Shown here piece after piece: positions 20,277 to 32,100 of a DNA stretch of 60,000 nucleotides. A program made the position numbers and the translations under genes. Each line of letters begins with the position of its first letter. Within the stretch, counting starts at the first letter, position 1. The stretch is from Takakia lepidozioides. Taxonomy: Eukaryota; Streptophyta; Takakiopsida; Takakiales; Takakiaceae. The notes below the pieces were generated by a model that ran no database searches, was not told the origin of the DNA, and was given only the letters and a program-made list of their open reading frames with translations. The stretch is taken from the NCBI GenBank assembly GCA_030704615.1, contig CM060734.1:6698001-6758000 (forward strand), written 5' to 3'.

Positions 20277-22175
20277 ACGTGCTTGGGAGGGTATGAGAAT
20301 CTTACGAGTTGAGGTTCGCCATGGCATTCTTGAGCAGGGAGGAGTTTTCCGCCTTCACCTTGAGGATGACACACTCCACCATGTCCGCGTGGCAAGTTTG
20401 TTGCCAACAATGCCACTTATCGACACTCCGGCCGATCGATACTGGATGTCCTGAAGCTTCTCCATCTTGATTCCAAATCCCAGTTGGGGAAGATAAACTT
20501 CGAAGAAATAGAAGTGAGGCAGGTGAAGTGTCTGCCAAGGATTGTTGATGGTTATGTTGTCTACGATGTTCCACCAACGACGAACACATCCCCAGCAGGT
20601 CAGCTTGACAGCATGGACCGCAAGTACAACGGGAATCCATGGGCGGTGACGAAGACATCGAACTTGAAGCTTCCTATCATTGGCACAAAAGGCGGCGCAG
20701 TCAGGTGAGGTGTTTTTTTGGTTCCTGCTCATTGCCCACTGTGCTCTTGTAGTCGGCCTTGACTTCCACACTGAAGTTTCTGCATAAGACGTTCACTACA
20801 TGTTGTCATCCACTGACTCGCATTTAGGTATGTATACTGCGTTGGTGCACTGAGATGTGTCCGTGGAACGTGCCCATTCTTCCTCAGGGAGGTCACCCAC
20901 AACGAGATTCATTGGATGGGGCATTACAATGGTCAGTTCAAACCGCAAAGCCAGGTGCCCCCGAACACCTTCGTCTGTGCTCACTGCAACCATGCACCTA
21001 CATGCATGCACACCTACCGTGCCAAAATGTTCTACGTGACAGGACCACCAATGATGACCAGAGCAGCCGTGCATGTGGGCATTCATTCACATCCATTTGC
21101 ACCTGGAGCATGCAGGGAAGAAGCTGTGAAAGCCAAATCTGCATTTGCTGAAGAAATCCATAGGTCACCCTCTGCAAGGCCAAAATCAGTCCAACTGTCT
21201 GCTGCTCAGTCCATTGCCATGGACAAGGTGTTATTGCCAGGTGCAACCGAGAGATGGAAGCTTGATGATGAGCAGTTCAAGGAGCTCATGGAGGAGGTCG
21301 ATGCCATGGGCAAATGTAGTGTTCGTTACGAGACAAAGAAAAAAAAAACAGAAATGGGGCTTGGGAGTGAAGTAGAAACTTTGCTGACAATGAAAAAGTG
21401 TAGCGGGTACGACTATTTCCAGGGGAGCCGGTTCCTAGGGCAAGGGAGTGTGGATGAAAGATGTTTCATATTCAAAATGTCAACTGTTGGAAAGGGTTGT
21501 GGAGTCCATGTGGTCGACATGATGCGTCCCGGGGGGGAGCTAGGAAGGAGCTGGATTATGTTCGACAACGTGAAGCGAATAAACGGGTGGAGTACAATGG
21601 CTTGTCACATGTATCATCCAAATTTTTGCAAGCTCATGACGATCGCAATTTGCAAAATGAAATGTGAGGATACAGAATCACAGAAGATCATGTGGGAATG
21701 CATCAATGATCAGATGCTGCGAGCAGGGAAGGGGCGACTGCAATTTCGGGGATTCATGGCTGACAATGCAAATGCCAACTGGGCTGTTGTTCGTCAAGTG
21801 TATGGAGGTGGGGAACCGATGCCCGATTGTAAGAGAACATGTGGGTTCCACTAGGGTCAGAGTCTCCAGAAGTGGACCAAAAAATACATCTCCGAAAACC
21901 TCCATCATGCACATGTTCAGCTTTGTACGAAGTGGAGAGCAACAAATACAGAGGCGGAAGCAGAGGTCTCATTTCTGGCCATCCGAGCATGGTGGTCGTC
22001 TTCAGGTGCCGCTTGAGATGAAGATGTTCCCCGGCTGGAGAGCTGGCTGTCGTGGTGGACATACTGCTACTATCAACTTGGAGGCTATGTTCGGAATGTA
22101 AGAATTCAGTTTTTGCATGCAATGTCTTTTTACGCCCACTTATTTCAGCTTTGTTCACGTGAGCAAAGCCCGGAT

Positions 22176-23031
22176 TTTATAGTCTGTACCGACTATTACG
22201 GTAAAAGTATCAGTGAGCGGATGTATATCCGCTCACATGAGCTAAAGATTACTTTCATAGTGCTCCGCTAACATGAAGCTCAGCACACATGAGCAGAACA
22301 TTGTTTGTGTATTCTGCACCGACTATAGCATTGCAGATGCCGGAATCGGTTGGAATGGCAATATTTTATCTTATAGTCTGCACCGACTATAAAAAAAAGT
22401 ATGACACCTCCCGAAGAGAGCGTAACTTATGGTGTCACTTCGGCTACTGCCTTCCAGCTGAAAGGTGGACACCTTCATGATACACCAGACCGTGGTTTGA
22501 ACCCACAACCACATCCAACGTGGTATGTGCCCATTACCACTGGGCTACATGCTGGTTGTCGCACCGACTATAATATAAGGTTTCCACATTGCTCCTAAAT
22601 GTGTTCAAATTGGCTCCGATCACATGAGGTTCAGCTCACTCCACTAGTAGAACATTCATTGTGCAGTCTGCACTAACGATAGCGTACCAGATGGCACTAC
22701 TGTCGACTACTTATAATCTTCACCGACTATAACATTAGGTGTCCAAATTACTCCTCCAGACGCCCGACTCGGTTGGAATGGCAGTATTGTGGCTTATAGT
22801 CTGCATCGACTATAAGATACGGTCTCCAAAGTACTCCTAAATGTGTTGTTTGATATCGACTCCGCTTAGATGATGTGCAACTGACTTCAGCAGAACATTC
22901 CTTGTGTAGTCTGCACCTACTATAGCGTAGCACATGGGACTATTATGGACTGCTTATAGTCTGCACCGACTTTAAGATTAGGTTCAAGATGTTGAAGCAT
23001 TCGATGGCTATAGTTGGTACCGATTACTACA
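22176..23031. repeat. Repeats with TTATAGTC / GACTATAA inverted arms, inside a transposase intron
   Basis: About ten copies of an inverted repeat, arms TTATAGTC and GACTATAA around TGCACC, with variants near 22177, 22307, 22373, 22557, 22660, 22708, 22793, 22905, 22955 and 23005. They are embedded in degenerate tandem repeats of about 250 bp sharing CTCCTAAATGTGTT and AGAACATTC. The block fills most of intron 22098-23124 and is interrupted by a SINE. Confidence 0.8.
22391..22555 (-). mobile_element. tRNA-derived SINE
   Basis: On the minus strand a tRNA-like head has an A box TAGCCCAGTGGTAATGG (22531-22547) and a B box GGTTCAAACC (22494-22503), 44 bp apart as in real tRNAs. A non-tRNA body follows, ending GGGAGGTGTCATAC and a T run at 22391-22398. 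The last ~60 bp match 41098-41164, so this is a dispersed SINE family. The direct relation to a particular tRNA cannot be judged by eye. Confidence 0.75.
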
Positions 23032-23837
23032 GTTCATCGTTTCGATGGATCTCATCTTCAGACTTGGGCTTTTTCATTGGCCATGCATACCTTGTTTTGA
23101 TGCCGCTGGAGATGTGACTTGTAGGGACTGGATCTGGAGGACGATGCAGCAATGCCAAATGTCAACATGTCTGAGTCCGTGCATGCGAGCTGGCAGGCCG
23201 GGAGTGGTGTCTTGAAAGTGGACCTCTACACAACCAACAAAGACGACATGACAACGGCTATTCTGCAATCATCGTCCTACCACAATTATCTGAAGGGTGG
23301 TGCAAAGGGTTCCGGTCTCGACCGCCAACAATTACTAGCACGGGTGGTAGCGCGGTCTTCAGATCCTCTGAAGATGCCTGAGGCGGTAAGAAGTTTTGTG
23401 AAGGGCACTCCTCTCCATGGTAGAAATCCAGGGTTGGAGGGTGACCTTCTCACTCGGACAACAAAGCGGAAGATTGTTCTCGGAAACTTAGAAGACGATG
23501 AACACCTTCATTCATGGAGGTCTGACATGAACCTCCGCACCACACCGAGGCGTCGTGAAGGTGCCGGTGGACAAAGAGTGCCCACAACTATTGTTGACAT
23601 GTCTGTAGAGACCTTGGAGGATGACCTTCCACTACAGAATAGAAAGCCGGTTTTGGAGACCGCCGTGTCCATAGCATGCTGGCACATCGCTCGGACGTCC
23701 GACACTTCACGAGTAAAGTGCTGGGCAGTACAGTCTGACAGTCAACAGCCATGCAAAGAAAAAATCCGGCCACTGCACAGTTTGGGTGTTCCAGCTCCAA
23801 GATTTGGTCGCCCCATCCTCCGGCTTTGGCAAAACCA

Positions 23838-25860
23838 AAGATGATGGTAGAGGTTTTGTATTGGTATCCTAAGTTGCCTCGGACAAGCCATCTTAGTAAT
23901 GGTTCAAGGATGATAATGAAGAGATGGGGGCTCAACGTGTCCCCTTGGAGCCATAGTAGGAACCAGAATATTCTGTGGTGCTGTTGGTGTAGATGTTACC
24001 GATGAGTTGGATGGCGTCGTGGGGTAACCTAGATCTGACATGATGGCCAATAATCTAGGGTGGTCCAGAGACCCGAAGGCGTTTTTGAAGTCGATATAGA
24101 GGAGGTATATGTCTTGTTTGGTAAGCTTGTCTTGTTCTCCGTAATTAGACAGCATCCTTGTTAGGGTACTGGTGAATAATTTATAGATAGTGTTGGCGAG
24201 GGCTATTGGTCTGTAATTACTTAGATCTGTTGGGTCATCTTTTTTGAATAATAGAATGGTTCGGCTATGTTTCCAGGAGAGATGGCGTTGGGGATTAGAT
24301 CCGGGCCCGGGGCTTTTGATTTAGAAAGAGCTTTTAGGCATGAGTTGAATAGGTCCTGGGTACAGAAGTTAATGATGTGGTCTTCGGGTCGGCCTTGCTT
24401 TTCAAGTGAGAAGCCATCAAGATCGTGCCATGGGTAGTGTTTTACTTTACATAAACAGTTGTGTTGGTGTAGGTTAGGGTGCAAGCAGTTATTGACCGTG
24501 GGTGTATATGAGTCAGAAGCTTGTAGCCAGATTTCATGTCTAATATCCTCAGGGTGGGTTAAAATATGGCCAAGTCTGTGTTTAATGCAGTCGATAGGTG
24601 GGTTGATTGCGGGGTTGAAGATGGCTTTGTGAGATCTTTTGGGGTGGTCGTGTAGTAGCTTTCCAAAGGAAGTGACGAATTTTTTGTGATTTTCGGTGGC
24701 TTTATGCTTTGTGATGGCATATGCAGCTTTTTTGGCATCTCTTCCAGTCTTGGAGAGAGAGGCGATCCACTGGGGGAGAGCAAGCGGGTCTGTGGGGGGA
24801 GGCATTAATGGTTGGCATATTGGTAGGGTGTTCAAGGCAGTAATATGTGGGTCGTCTTGCCAATTGTTATATGAGGGGGTTGGGCGAGTAGGAGTGATGG
24901 AGAGGGCGCGTCTAATGGAGTGATAGATGTTGAGGTGTAGAGTCCATTCGTGTTTTTGGGTGCAGGTGAGATAGCCTCCATTTTGTGTGGATTGAGTAGT
25001 TTGTGGGAGGTCAGGGGGAAAGGAGCACGTAGCCAGAACGCTTTTTGTCATTTCTTGCATAGTGGCTGCAAGTAGGTTTTCAGTTATGGCCCAGGCTTCG
25101 GTTGGGGGGAGGTTGGTGTCTAACAGTATTGGGGATATTTTGTGTACGAAGTTAGAGGAGGCAGGTTGGAAGTGTTTTTGGAAGGCTATGATATTGCACT
25201 GTGGTATAGGTGAGAGGATCCGCGGCTGTGGGGGCGGGGTGAGTATATCCGGAAGGGGTCGGAAAGGGACGAGGGACGGAGATGGATACAGGGTAGTGGT
25301 CGGAGTTGCATAGGCTATGGATATGCACGTGACTAAGGAGGTAGGATGGAATTGTGTTGTTTGTTTTGAGGTAGAAGCCGTCTAATAGACTTAGGGATGA
25401 ATAGTTGAGGCCGCCCTGCCTGGAATAATGGTGGTCAGCTGGGATATATTTGAATTGTAGGTTTTGGGTGAATCTGGCCCATTCATGGCCAGTTGAGGAT
25501 GGGGATACGTGAGCGCCATTAGATGATTTTGCACTCCCACCCTGTATCCGAACAGTGCTTTGTAAAGGTCACGATCCCACTCATTATTACCTTGTATAGT
25601 GCCCGGTCATATCTCTGTTGAAGTCTCCTGCGAGGATGACATGGTATTGCTGATAGTCCATATGGGTGATTGTATTGGTTATAGTATGTAGTATGTCTGG
25701 TATAAGGGAAAGGTCATCCGTATGGGAAGACACGTACAGATGTATGAGGAGGATCGGGCATAAGGATGGGGGGTGTAGTTGTATGATTTGAAGGTGAGAT
25801 CGGAGAGGGAGAGGTATGGTGAGTTTGTTACGGCACTTCGCTCTCTCATAGCCGTCATAA
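23838..25860 (-). mobile_element. LINE (non-LTR retrotransposon), truncated at both ends
   Basis: Minus-strand coding sequence in the order endonuclease then reverse transcriptase. The APE-type endonuclease shows VILAGDFNRD (near 25640) and, after frame breaks, CNSDHYPVSI (near 25280). The RT shows KSKAPGPDLIPNAI (near 24310), YIDFKNAFGSLDH (near 24090) and LSPHLFIIILEPLLR (near 23920). It stops at FGFA just where the F/YADD active site should follow, exactly at the junction with transposase copy A exon 3, so the 3' end is lost. Several stops and frameshifts are present. Upstream of about 25860 endonuclease homology ends. Confidence 0.85.
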
Positions 25861-26730
25861 CCAATAAGCTTTTTAAGGTGTGGCCCCATGGCGTCGCCAC
25901 GCGCGGCGTTGATTGAATCTTGGACCTTGACCACAGTGGACTTTTGACTAAGGGTTCCGACTTCCCCACCGTGTGCACGTCGGGAATACAGCCGCGTGGC
26001 TCGGTGTGAAAACTCCACGTGGAGGCAGGACACGCGCCGTAGCCGCGTTCACGCTGCTGAATAGTTACAATCTCGTACTACACGAGCACTAACCACTAGT
26101 TCAAAAATAACTAGCAAGTCGTTTCAACGACTGCACGGTCAGACTGCGAAGTTGTGAACTACGTCTCGGAGTGCTGGACTCGTAGTAGCGACCGCATGTA
26201 GCGGTTACCTTCAAGGACACGCGTGGCTTCTCGGGTCTCGCCACGTGCAGGCCTGAGGTCACAGCACGTGGCGTAATGAGTTGTCTGTTGGTTGCCTTCA
26301 CGACTTGCAAGTGGAGTCGACAACTGGAGTGTTGAAGTGACAGATGCAACTGGAGGTTTGAAATGCACTACCTCACTAGTGACTACATCGACTGTAGGTT
26401 GGGAACCAAGCACTCCTGCTAGTTGCACTAACTTGGGGGCTGCGACTTGTAGTTCATACATGTGCAATATTTTTTCTACTGTGTCTGAATAGCAACACGG
26501 ATGCTACGATCGATCTACTACGGCATTGCAACCAACACAATCCCTGCACACTGGGGATGATCATGTCATTGCCTATGTGATTCAGACTTCAGAACATACA
26601 GACCATGCCATCAATGCACGAAATCAAATGAACTGCATGAAGAAGAGCACGTGACAATGTATTAAGATAACACCTCAAACCTGCCCCATACAGTGCACAA
26701 GTCCATGAGTCCGTAACGACCAAGATTGGA
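25861..26730. other. Unassigned region
   Basis: No recognisable gene. The longest frame, 102 codons on the minus strand at 26159-26467, has no motif I know. No clear repeat is visible. Confidence 0.4.
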
Positions 26731-28205
26731 ACCTGTTTCTGGATACTTTACTGTTGTCACTTTGGTAGTATCATGTCAAAGTCACTCCAAACTATCAAAG
26801 GTTCACTCAACCAACTAACTTGCAGAATTCAGCATGAAAATTAAGGGCCGATTCTGATAAGAGGGGAAAACATGGTGAAGTGTGTTGAAGAAGGTGCCTT
26901 GATTAGCAGTGACTGATTTTATGAATTGTGCCGTTGCTGCTGTGGCTTCCAGTTGACCATGTACCCATGCAGGTTTCCCTTCCACAAAGAATCATAGGTA
27001 ATCTGGAGCTTGAAATCCGGCCCTCTTGGATGAATCTGGACCCACACTCTATCCCTGCTCCTTCAGCTATCCATGCGTCTGCACAAATCATGCATCCATC
27101 CTTGCACTTGTTGCTAGCAGATGACAATGACAGCATAGAGTTGTTCTAGGAAACACCCAACTTAGCTTATCACTCTTAGTTCCTATGCTGAATTGTGTCG
27201 GCTACTCTCTATAATCTAACAGGCATTCACCTTTTGGTCTCGATTGTCCTACCGTTGACTGGGGTCAGAAACGTGTTCATTCCCCAGCTTCTCCTCATCT
27301 CTGTTACCTGTTTTCCGATACTTTCTTGGTGTCACATTGGCAGTATCATATCAAAGTCACTCCAAACTAGATTCACTCAACCAGCTAACTTGAAGAATTC
27401 AACATGGAAATTTAGGGCCGGTTCGGATAAGAGGGAAAAACAGGGTGAAATGTGTTGAAGAAGGTGTCTTCATTAGCAGTGCCTGATTTTATCCGGAGGT
27501 TGAAATCCGGCCCTCTTGGATGAATCTGGACCCACACTCTATCCCTGCTCCTTCAACCATCCATGCCTCTGCACAAATCATGCATACATCCTTGCCTTGC
27601 TGCTAGCAGCTGACAATGATAGCCTACATTTGTTCTAGGAAACACCCAACTCAGCTTATCACACTCATTCCTATGCTGAATTGCGTCTGCTACTCTCTGT
27701 AATTATACAGGCATTTACCTTTTTGCCTTGGTTGTCCCATCATTGACTGGGGTCAGAAAAGTACTCATTCCACATCTTCTCATCATCTCTGTTACCTGTT
27801 TCTGGATACTTTACTGTTGTCACTTTGGCAATATCATGTCAAAGTCACTCCAAACTATCAAAGGTTCACTCAACCAGCTAACTTGCAGAATTCAACATGG
27901 AAGAAGAAGGATTCTGATAAGAGGAAAAAACAGGGTGAAATGTGTTGAAGAAGGTGCCCTCATTAGCAGTGTCTGATATATCAATTGTGGCGCCGCTGCT
28001 GCTGTGGCTTCCAGTTGACCATCTACCCATGCAGGTTTCTTGTAGCTATCCTTCCACAGGGAGTCATAGGTGATCTGAAGCTTGAAATCCGGCCTTCTTG
28101 GATGAATCAAAACCCACACTCCATCCCTGCTCCTTCAGCTATCCATGCCTCTGCACAAATCATGCATACATCCTTGCCTTGTTGCTAGCAACTGACAATG
28201 ACAGC
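26731..28205. repeat. Triplicated ~490-570-bp segment
   Basis: Three tandem copies start with ACCTGTTT near 26731, 27306 and 27794. They share AAGTCACTCCAAACTA, GTGTTGAAGAAGGTG, TTGAAATCCGGCC and CAAATCATGCAT. The second lacks an ~85-bp internal block. On the minus strand copies 1 and 3 keep a similar peptide (HPR-PDFKLQITYDSLWK), so this may be a triplicated piece of a coding exon; no intact frame spans a unit. Confidence 0.75.
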
Positions 28206-28357
28206 CTAGAATTCATGCAGCAAACACGACACCACATCTCGTTCAGCCATACCACCCAAACCCAGAATTAGGACAGCACTCTGATTCCATCCACTGTCAC
28301 CAAAGTCAGTCCAATATTACCCTTTCAGTCAAGTGCAATTATGGGCTGACTTCCCAC

Positions 28358-29101
28358 CTACGCTGGGTAGACCCCACTATCATTTCCCGGAGATATGCCA
28401 AAACCAATGGCCAGCTTCTCACTGTGGTGGCAAAGAGAAAATTCCTTTTCCTCCTCCCCCACATCATGCAATACAAAGCGCCTGTCAGGAACATACCCCA
28501 CCTCCTTCATCTTCCCAGCCAATCTTCTCAACTCAGCATGGATTTCCTTAATTCTGGGATGCAACTTGTCATCTACAACAAAGCTGTGCACCCTGTTGCC
28601 AACCTCAATGCAGCAGCGACCTGGCTCATTTCTAACCCCTTTGACCTTCATCATTCTTCTCACCTTTGCAGTATCATCCCACCTGCCAGCTGCAGCATAG
28701 ATGTTTGAGAGCAACACATAAGTCGCGGCATCATGTTCAGCCCACATGAGGATAGATGTTGCTGCACGTTCAGCCATCTCCACATTGCCATGGATTCTGC
28801 AGGCACCAAGCAAGGCCTTCCACACCACAGCACCTGGATTTATGGGCATTTTATTAATCATGTCCACTGCCTCATCCGGTTGTCCCTCACGTCCAAGAAG
28901 GTCCACCATGCAGCCAAAGTGCTTTACTGTCGGAGTGACACCATGATCTTGACTCAGGGAATCAAAGTAGCGTCTTCCTTCATTCAGTAGGCCAGCGTGG
29001 CTGCTTGCAGAGAGAACACATATAAAGGTGATATTGCTCGGCTTCAAGCCGTTTTTTTGCATTCCTTCAAATAGTTGCACGACCTCCCTATGACAACCAT
29101 G
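28358..29101 (-). pseudogene. PPR-DYW gene, C-terminal part with truncated DYW domain
   Basis: This end of a PLS-class pentatricopeptide protein carries PPR motifs (FICVLSASSHAGLLNEG, VDLLGREGQPDEAVDMI), the E1/E2 region (VWKALLGACRIHGN, TYVLLSNIYAAAGRWDD) and the start of the DYW cytidine-deaminase-like domain (IEVGNRVHSF, HSEKLAIGFG). The HSE zinc/catalytic site is present but the frame ends 15 residues later, so the CxxC zinc ligands and the DYW tail are absent and RNA-editing activity is not expected. A TAG at 29102-29104 (GYA-stop-HGC, where GYAQHGC is the family pattern) separates it from the upstream repeats. PPR proteins bind organelle RNA. Confidence 0.85.
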
Positions 29102-29104
29102 CTA

Positions 29105-32100
29105 TGCATATCCTGCTATCATCGCACTCCATGACACCACATCTCGTTCAGCCATATTGTCGAACACTCCCTTTGCATCCTCCATGCACCCACATTTGGC
29201 ATACATGTCCACCAGGGCAGTGTTCAGGATCACATTTGGTACAATTCCAGCTCTGACGATGTCGCCATGCACCTCTTCGCCCTTTTCCAGGGCTGCCAGG
29301 CTTGCACACGCACTGCAAACGCACACAAACATGATGTGGTCGGGCTTCACCCCGTCGCACATCATTTGCTCATACGTCTCCAAAGCCTCCATCCCATGTC
29401 CCTGCTGTGCATACCCTGCAAGCATCGCACTCCACGACACCACATCTCGTTCAGCCATAGTGTTGAACACTCCCTTTGCATCCTCGATGCACCCACATTT
29501 TTGCAAACATGTCCACCAGGGTCTTGTTCAGAATGACATCTGGTACAATTCCAGCTCTGAAGATGTCGCCATGCACCTCTTTCCCCTTTTCCAGAGCTGC
29601 CAAGGCAGTGTTCAGATTGACATTTGGTACAACTCCAGCTTTGATGATATCCCCATGCACCTCTTTGCCCTTCTCCAGGGCTGCCAGGCTTGCACAAGCA
29701 TTACAAATGCACACAAACATGATGTGCTTCCCCCATCATTTGCTCATAGGTCTCCAAAGCCTCCATCCCACGTCCCTGCTGTGCATACCCTGCAAGCATC
29801 GCACTCCACAACACGACATCTGGTTCAGCTGTAGTGTCGAACACTCCCTTTGCATCCTAGATGCACCCACATTTTGCAAACATGTCCACCAGGGTATCGT
29901 TCAGAATGACATCTGGTACAATTCCAGCTCTGAAGATGTCGCCATGGACCTCTTTCCCCTTTTCTAGAGCTGCCAGGGCAGTGTTTAGAATGACATTTGG
30001 TACAATTCCAGCTTTGACGATATCCCCATGCACCTCTTTGCCCTTCTCTAGGGCTGCCAAGCTTGCACGACGCCACATCCTGTTCAGCCATAGTGTTGAA
30101 CACTCCCTTTGCACCTAGATGCACCCACATTTTGCAAACATGTCCACTAGGGTGTTGTTCCAAATGACATCTGGTACAATTCCAGCTCTGAAGATGTTGC
30201 CATGCACCTCTTTCCCCTTTTCCAGAGCTGCCAGGGCAGTGTTTAGAATGACATTTGGTACAATTCCAGCTTTGATGATATCCCCATGCACCGCTTTGCC
30301 CTTCTCCAGGGCTGCCAGGCTTGCACAAGCATTGCAAATGCACACAACCATGATGTGCTTCCCCCATCATTCGCTCATAGGTCTCCAAAGCCTCCATCCC
30401 ACGTCCCTGCTGTGCATACCCTGCAAGCATCGCACTCCACGACAACACATCTCGTTCAGCCGTAGTGTCGAACACTCCCTTTGCATCCTAGATGCACCCA
30501 CATTTTGCAAACATGTCCACCAAGGTATTGTTCAGAATGACATCTAGTACAATTCCAGCTCTGAAGATGTCACCATGGACCTCTTTCCCCTTTTCCAGAG
30601 CTGCCAGGGTAGTGTTTAGAATGACATTTGGTACAATTCCAGCTTTGACAATATCCCCATGCACCTCTTTGCCCACATTTTGCAAACATGTCCACTAGGG
30701 TATTGTTCCGAATGACATCTGCTACAATTCCAGCTCTGAAGATGTTGCCATGCACCTCTTTCCCCTTTTCCAGAGCTGCCAAGGCAGTGTTTAGAATGAC
30801 ATTTGGTACAACTCCAGCTTTGATGATATCCCCATGCACCTCTTTGCCCTTCTCCAGGGCTGCCAGGCTTGCACAAGCATTGCAAATGCACACAACATGA
30901 TGTGCTTCCACCATCATTCGCTCATAGGTCTCGAAAGCCTCTATCCACGTCCCTGCTGTGCATACCCTGCAAGCATCGCACTCCACGACACCACATCTGG
31001 TTCAGCCATAGTGTCAAACACTCCCTTTGCATCCCAAATGCACCCACATTTTGCAAACATGTCCACCAGGGTATTGTTCAGAATGACATCTGGTACAATT
31101 CCAGCTCTGAAGATGTCGCCATGGACCTCTTTCCCCTTTTCTAGAGCTGCCAGGGCAGTGTTTAGAATGACATTTGGTACAATTCCAGCTTTGACGATAT
31201 CCCCATGCACCTCTTTGCCCTTCTCTAGGGCTGCCAGGCTTGCACGACGCCACATCCTGTTCAGCCATAGTGTCGAACACTCCCTTTGCATCCTAGATGC
31301 ACCCACATTTTGCAAACATGTCCACTAGGGTATTGTTCCAAATGACATTTGTTACAATTCCAGCTCTGAAGATGTCGCCATGGAGATGCACCCACATTTT
31401 GCAAACATGTCCACCAGGGTATTGTTCAGAATGACAGCTCGTACAATTCCAGCTCTGAAGATGTCGCCATGGACCTCTTTTCATTTTTCTAGAGCTGCCA
31501 GGGCAGTGTTTAGAATGACATTTGGTACAATTCCAGCTTTGACGATATCCCCATGCATCTCTTTGCCCTTCTCTAGGGCTGCCAAGCTTGCCCGTCGCCA
31601 CATCTTGTTCAGCCATATTGTTGAACACTCCCTTTGCATCCTAGATGCACCCACATTTTGCAAACATGTCCACCAGGGTATTGTTCAGAATGAAATCTGG
31701 TACAATTCCAGCTCTGAGATGTCGCCATGGACCTCTTTGCCCTTTTCCAGAGCTGCCAGTGTTCCGAATGACATTTGGCACACAAACATGATGTGCTTCC
31801 CCCATCATTTGCTTATAGGTCTCCAAAGCCTCCATCCCACGTCCCTGCTGTGCATACCCTGCAAGCATCGCACTCCACGACACCACATCTCGTAGGTCTC
31901 CAAAGCCTCCTTCCCACGTCCTTGTTGTGCATACCCTGCAAGCATCGCACTCCACGACACCACATCTCGTTCAGCCATAGTGTCGAACACTCCCCTTGCA
32001 TCCTCGTTGCACCTACATTTTGCATACATGTCCACTAGGGCAGTGTTTAGAATGGCATTTGGTACAATTCCAGCTCTGACGATGTCGCCATGGACATCTG

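Larger units (their letters stand above)
16614..20416 (-). pseudogene. Spliced beta-class DNA-methyltransferase-like gene (copy A), transposon-associated
   Basis: About eight exons on the minus strand, recognisable by coding stretches separated by GT-AG introns. N-terminal exons (20306-18633) encode novel sequence such as TENAYVHTHMAHMLYRVG and SEIAKHYSRAMQPTMQLAKL. The methyltransferase part runs from 18384: a motif IV-like DMIILDIPDGEP, then RSPAFIQTIMEAC, VLDLICGTG (motif I) and GRFSDRHLFAYEED. Motif IV before motif I is the permuted beta-class order of N6-adenine/N4-cytosine enzymes, but the usual (D/N)PP(Y/W/F) tetrad reads DIPD, so activity is doubtful. A last exon ends in an acidic tail (DDDSDDDFQDW). 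Introns at 17388-17489, 17755-17816 and 20223-20305 are easily read. A TAG at 17893-17895 sits where copy B has Trp, and some exon joins are out of frame, so it is probably dead. Confidence 0.65.
20484..23838 (+). pseudogene. MULE-like DDE transposase gene (copy A)
   Basis: Three exons on the plus strand. Exon 1 (to 20704) ends CAG before GTGAGG; exon 2 (20888-22097) joins it in frame; a 1,027-bp intron (22098-23124, GTAAGA to TTGTAG) separates exon 3, which also joins in frame. Exon 2 encodes a C-x2-C zinc cluster with a later H-x-H (FVCAHCNHAP, VGIHSHPF) of WRKY/GCM1/FLYWCH type, then a transposase core (LMTIAICKMKCEDTESQ, FRGFMADNANANW, TCGFH, TEAEAEVSFLAIRAWW). Exon 3 starts NMSESVHASWQAG, typical of the C-terminal part of this transposase group. 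TAG at 21852-21854, where Trp is expected, and TGA at 22015-22017 kill it. The N-terminus present in copy B (38798) is missing. It is divergent to the methyltransferase-like gene, with starts within about 100 bp. Confidence 0.7.

Noticed and set aside
16614-20416. DIRS-type Dam methylase
   Set aside because: No tyrosine recombinase or RT lies beside it, and the neighbour is a DDE transposase with introns in both genes.
20888-22097. KDZ-type transposase, by analogy with fungal KDZ-TET/JBP elements
   Set aside because: The zinc cluster with H-x-H and the FMADNANANW/TCGFH pattern fit MULE-like enzymes better; I cannot see KDZ signature cysteine clusters.
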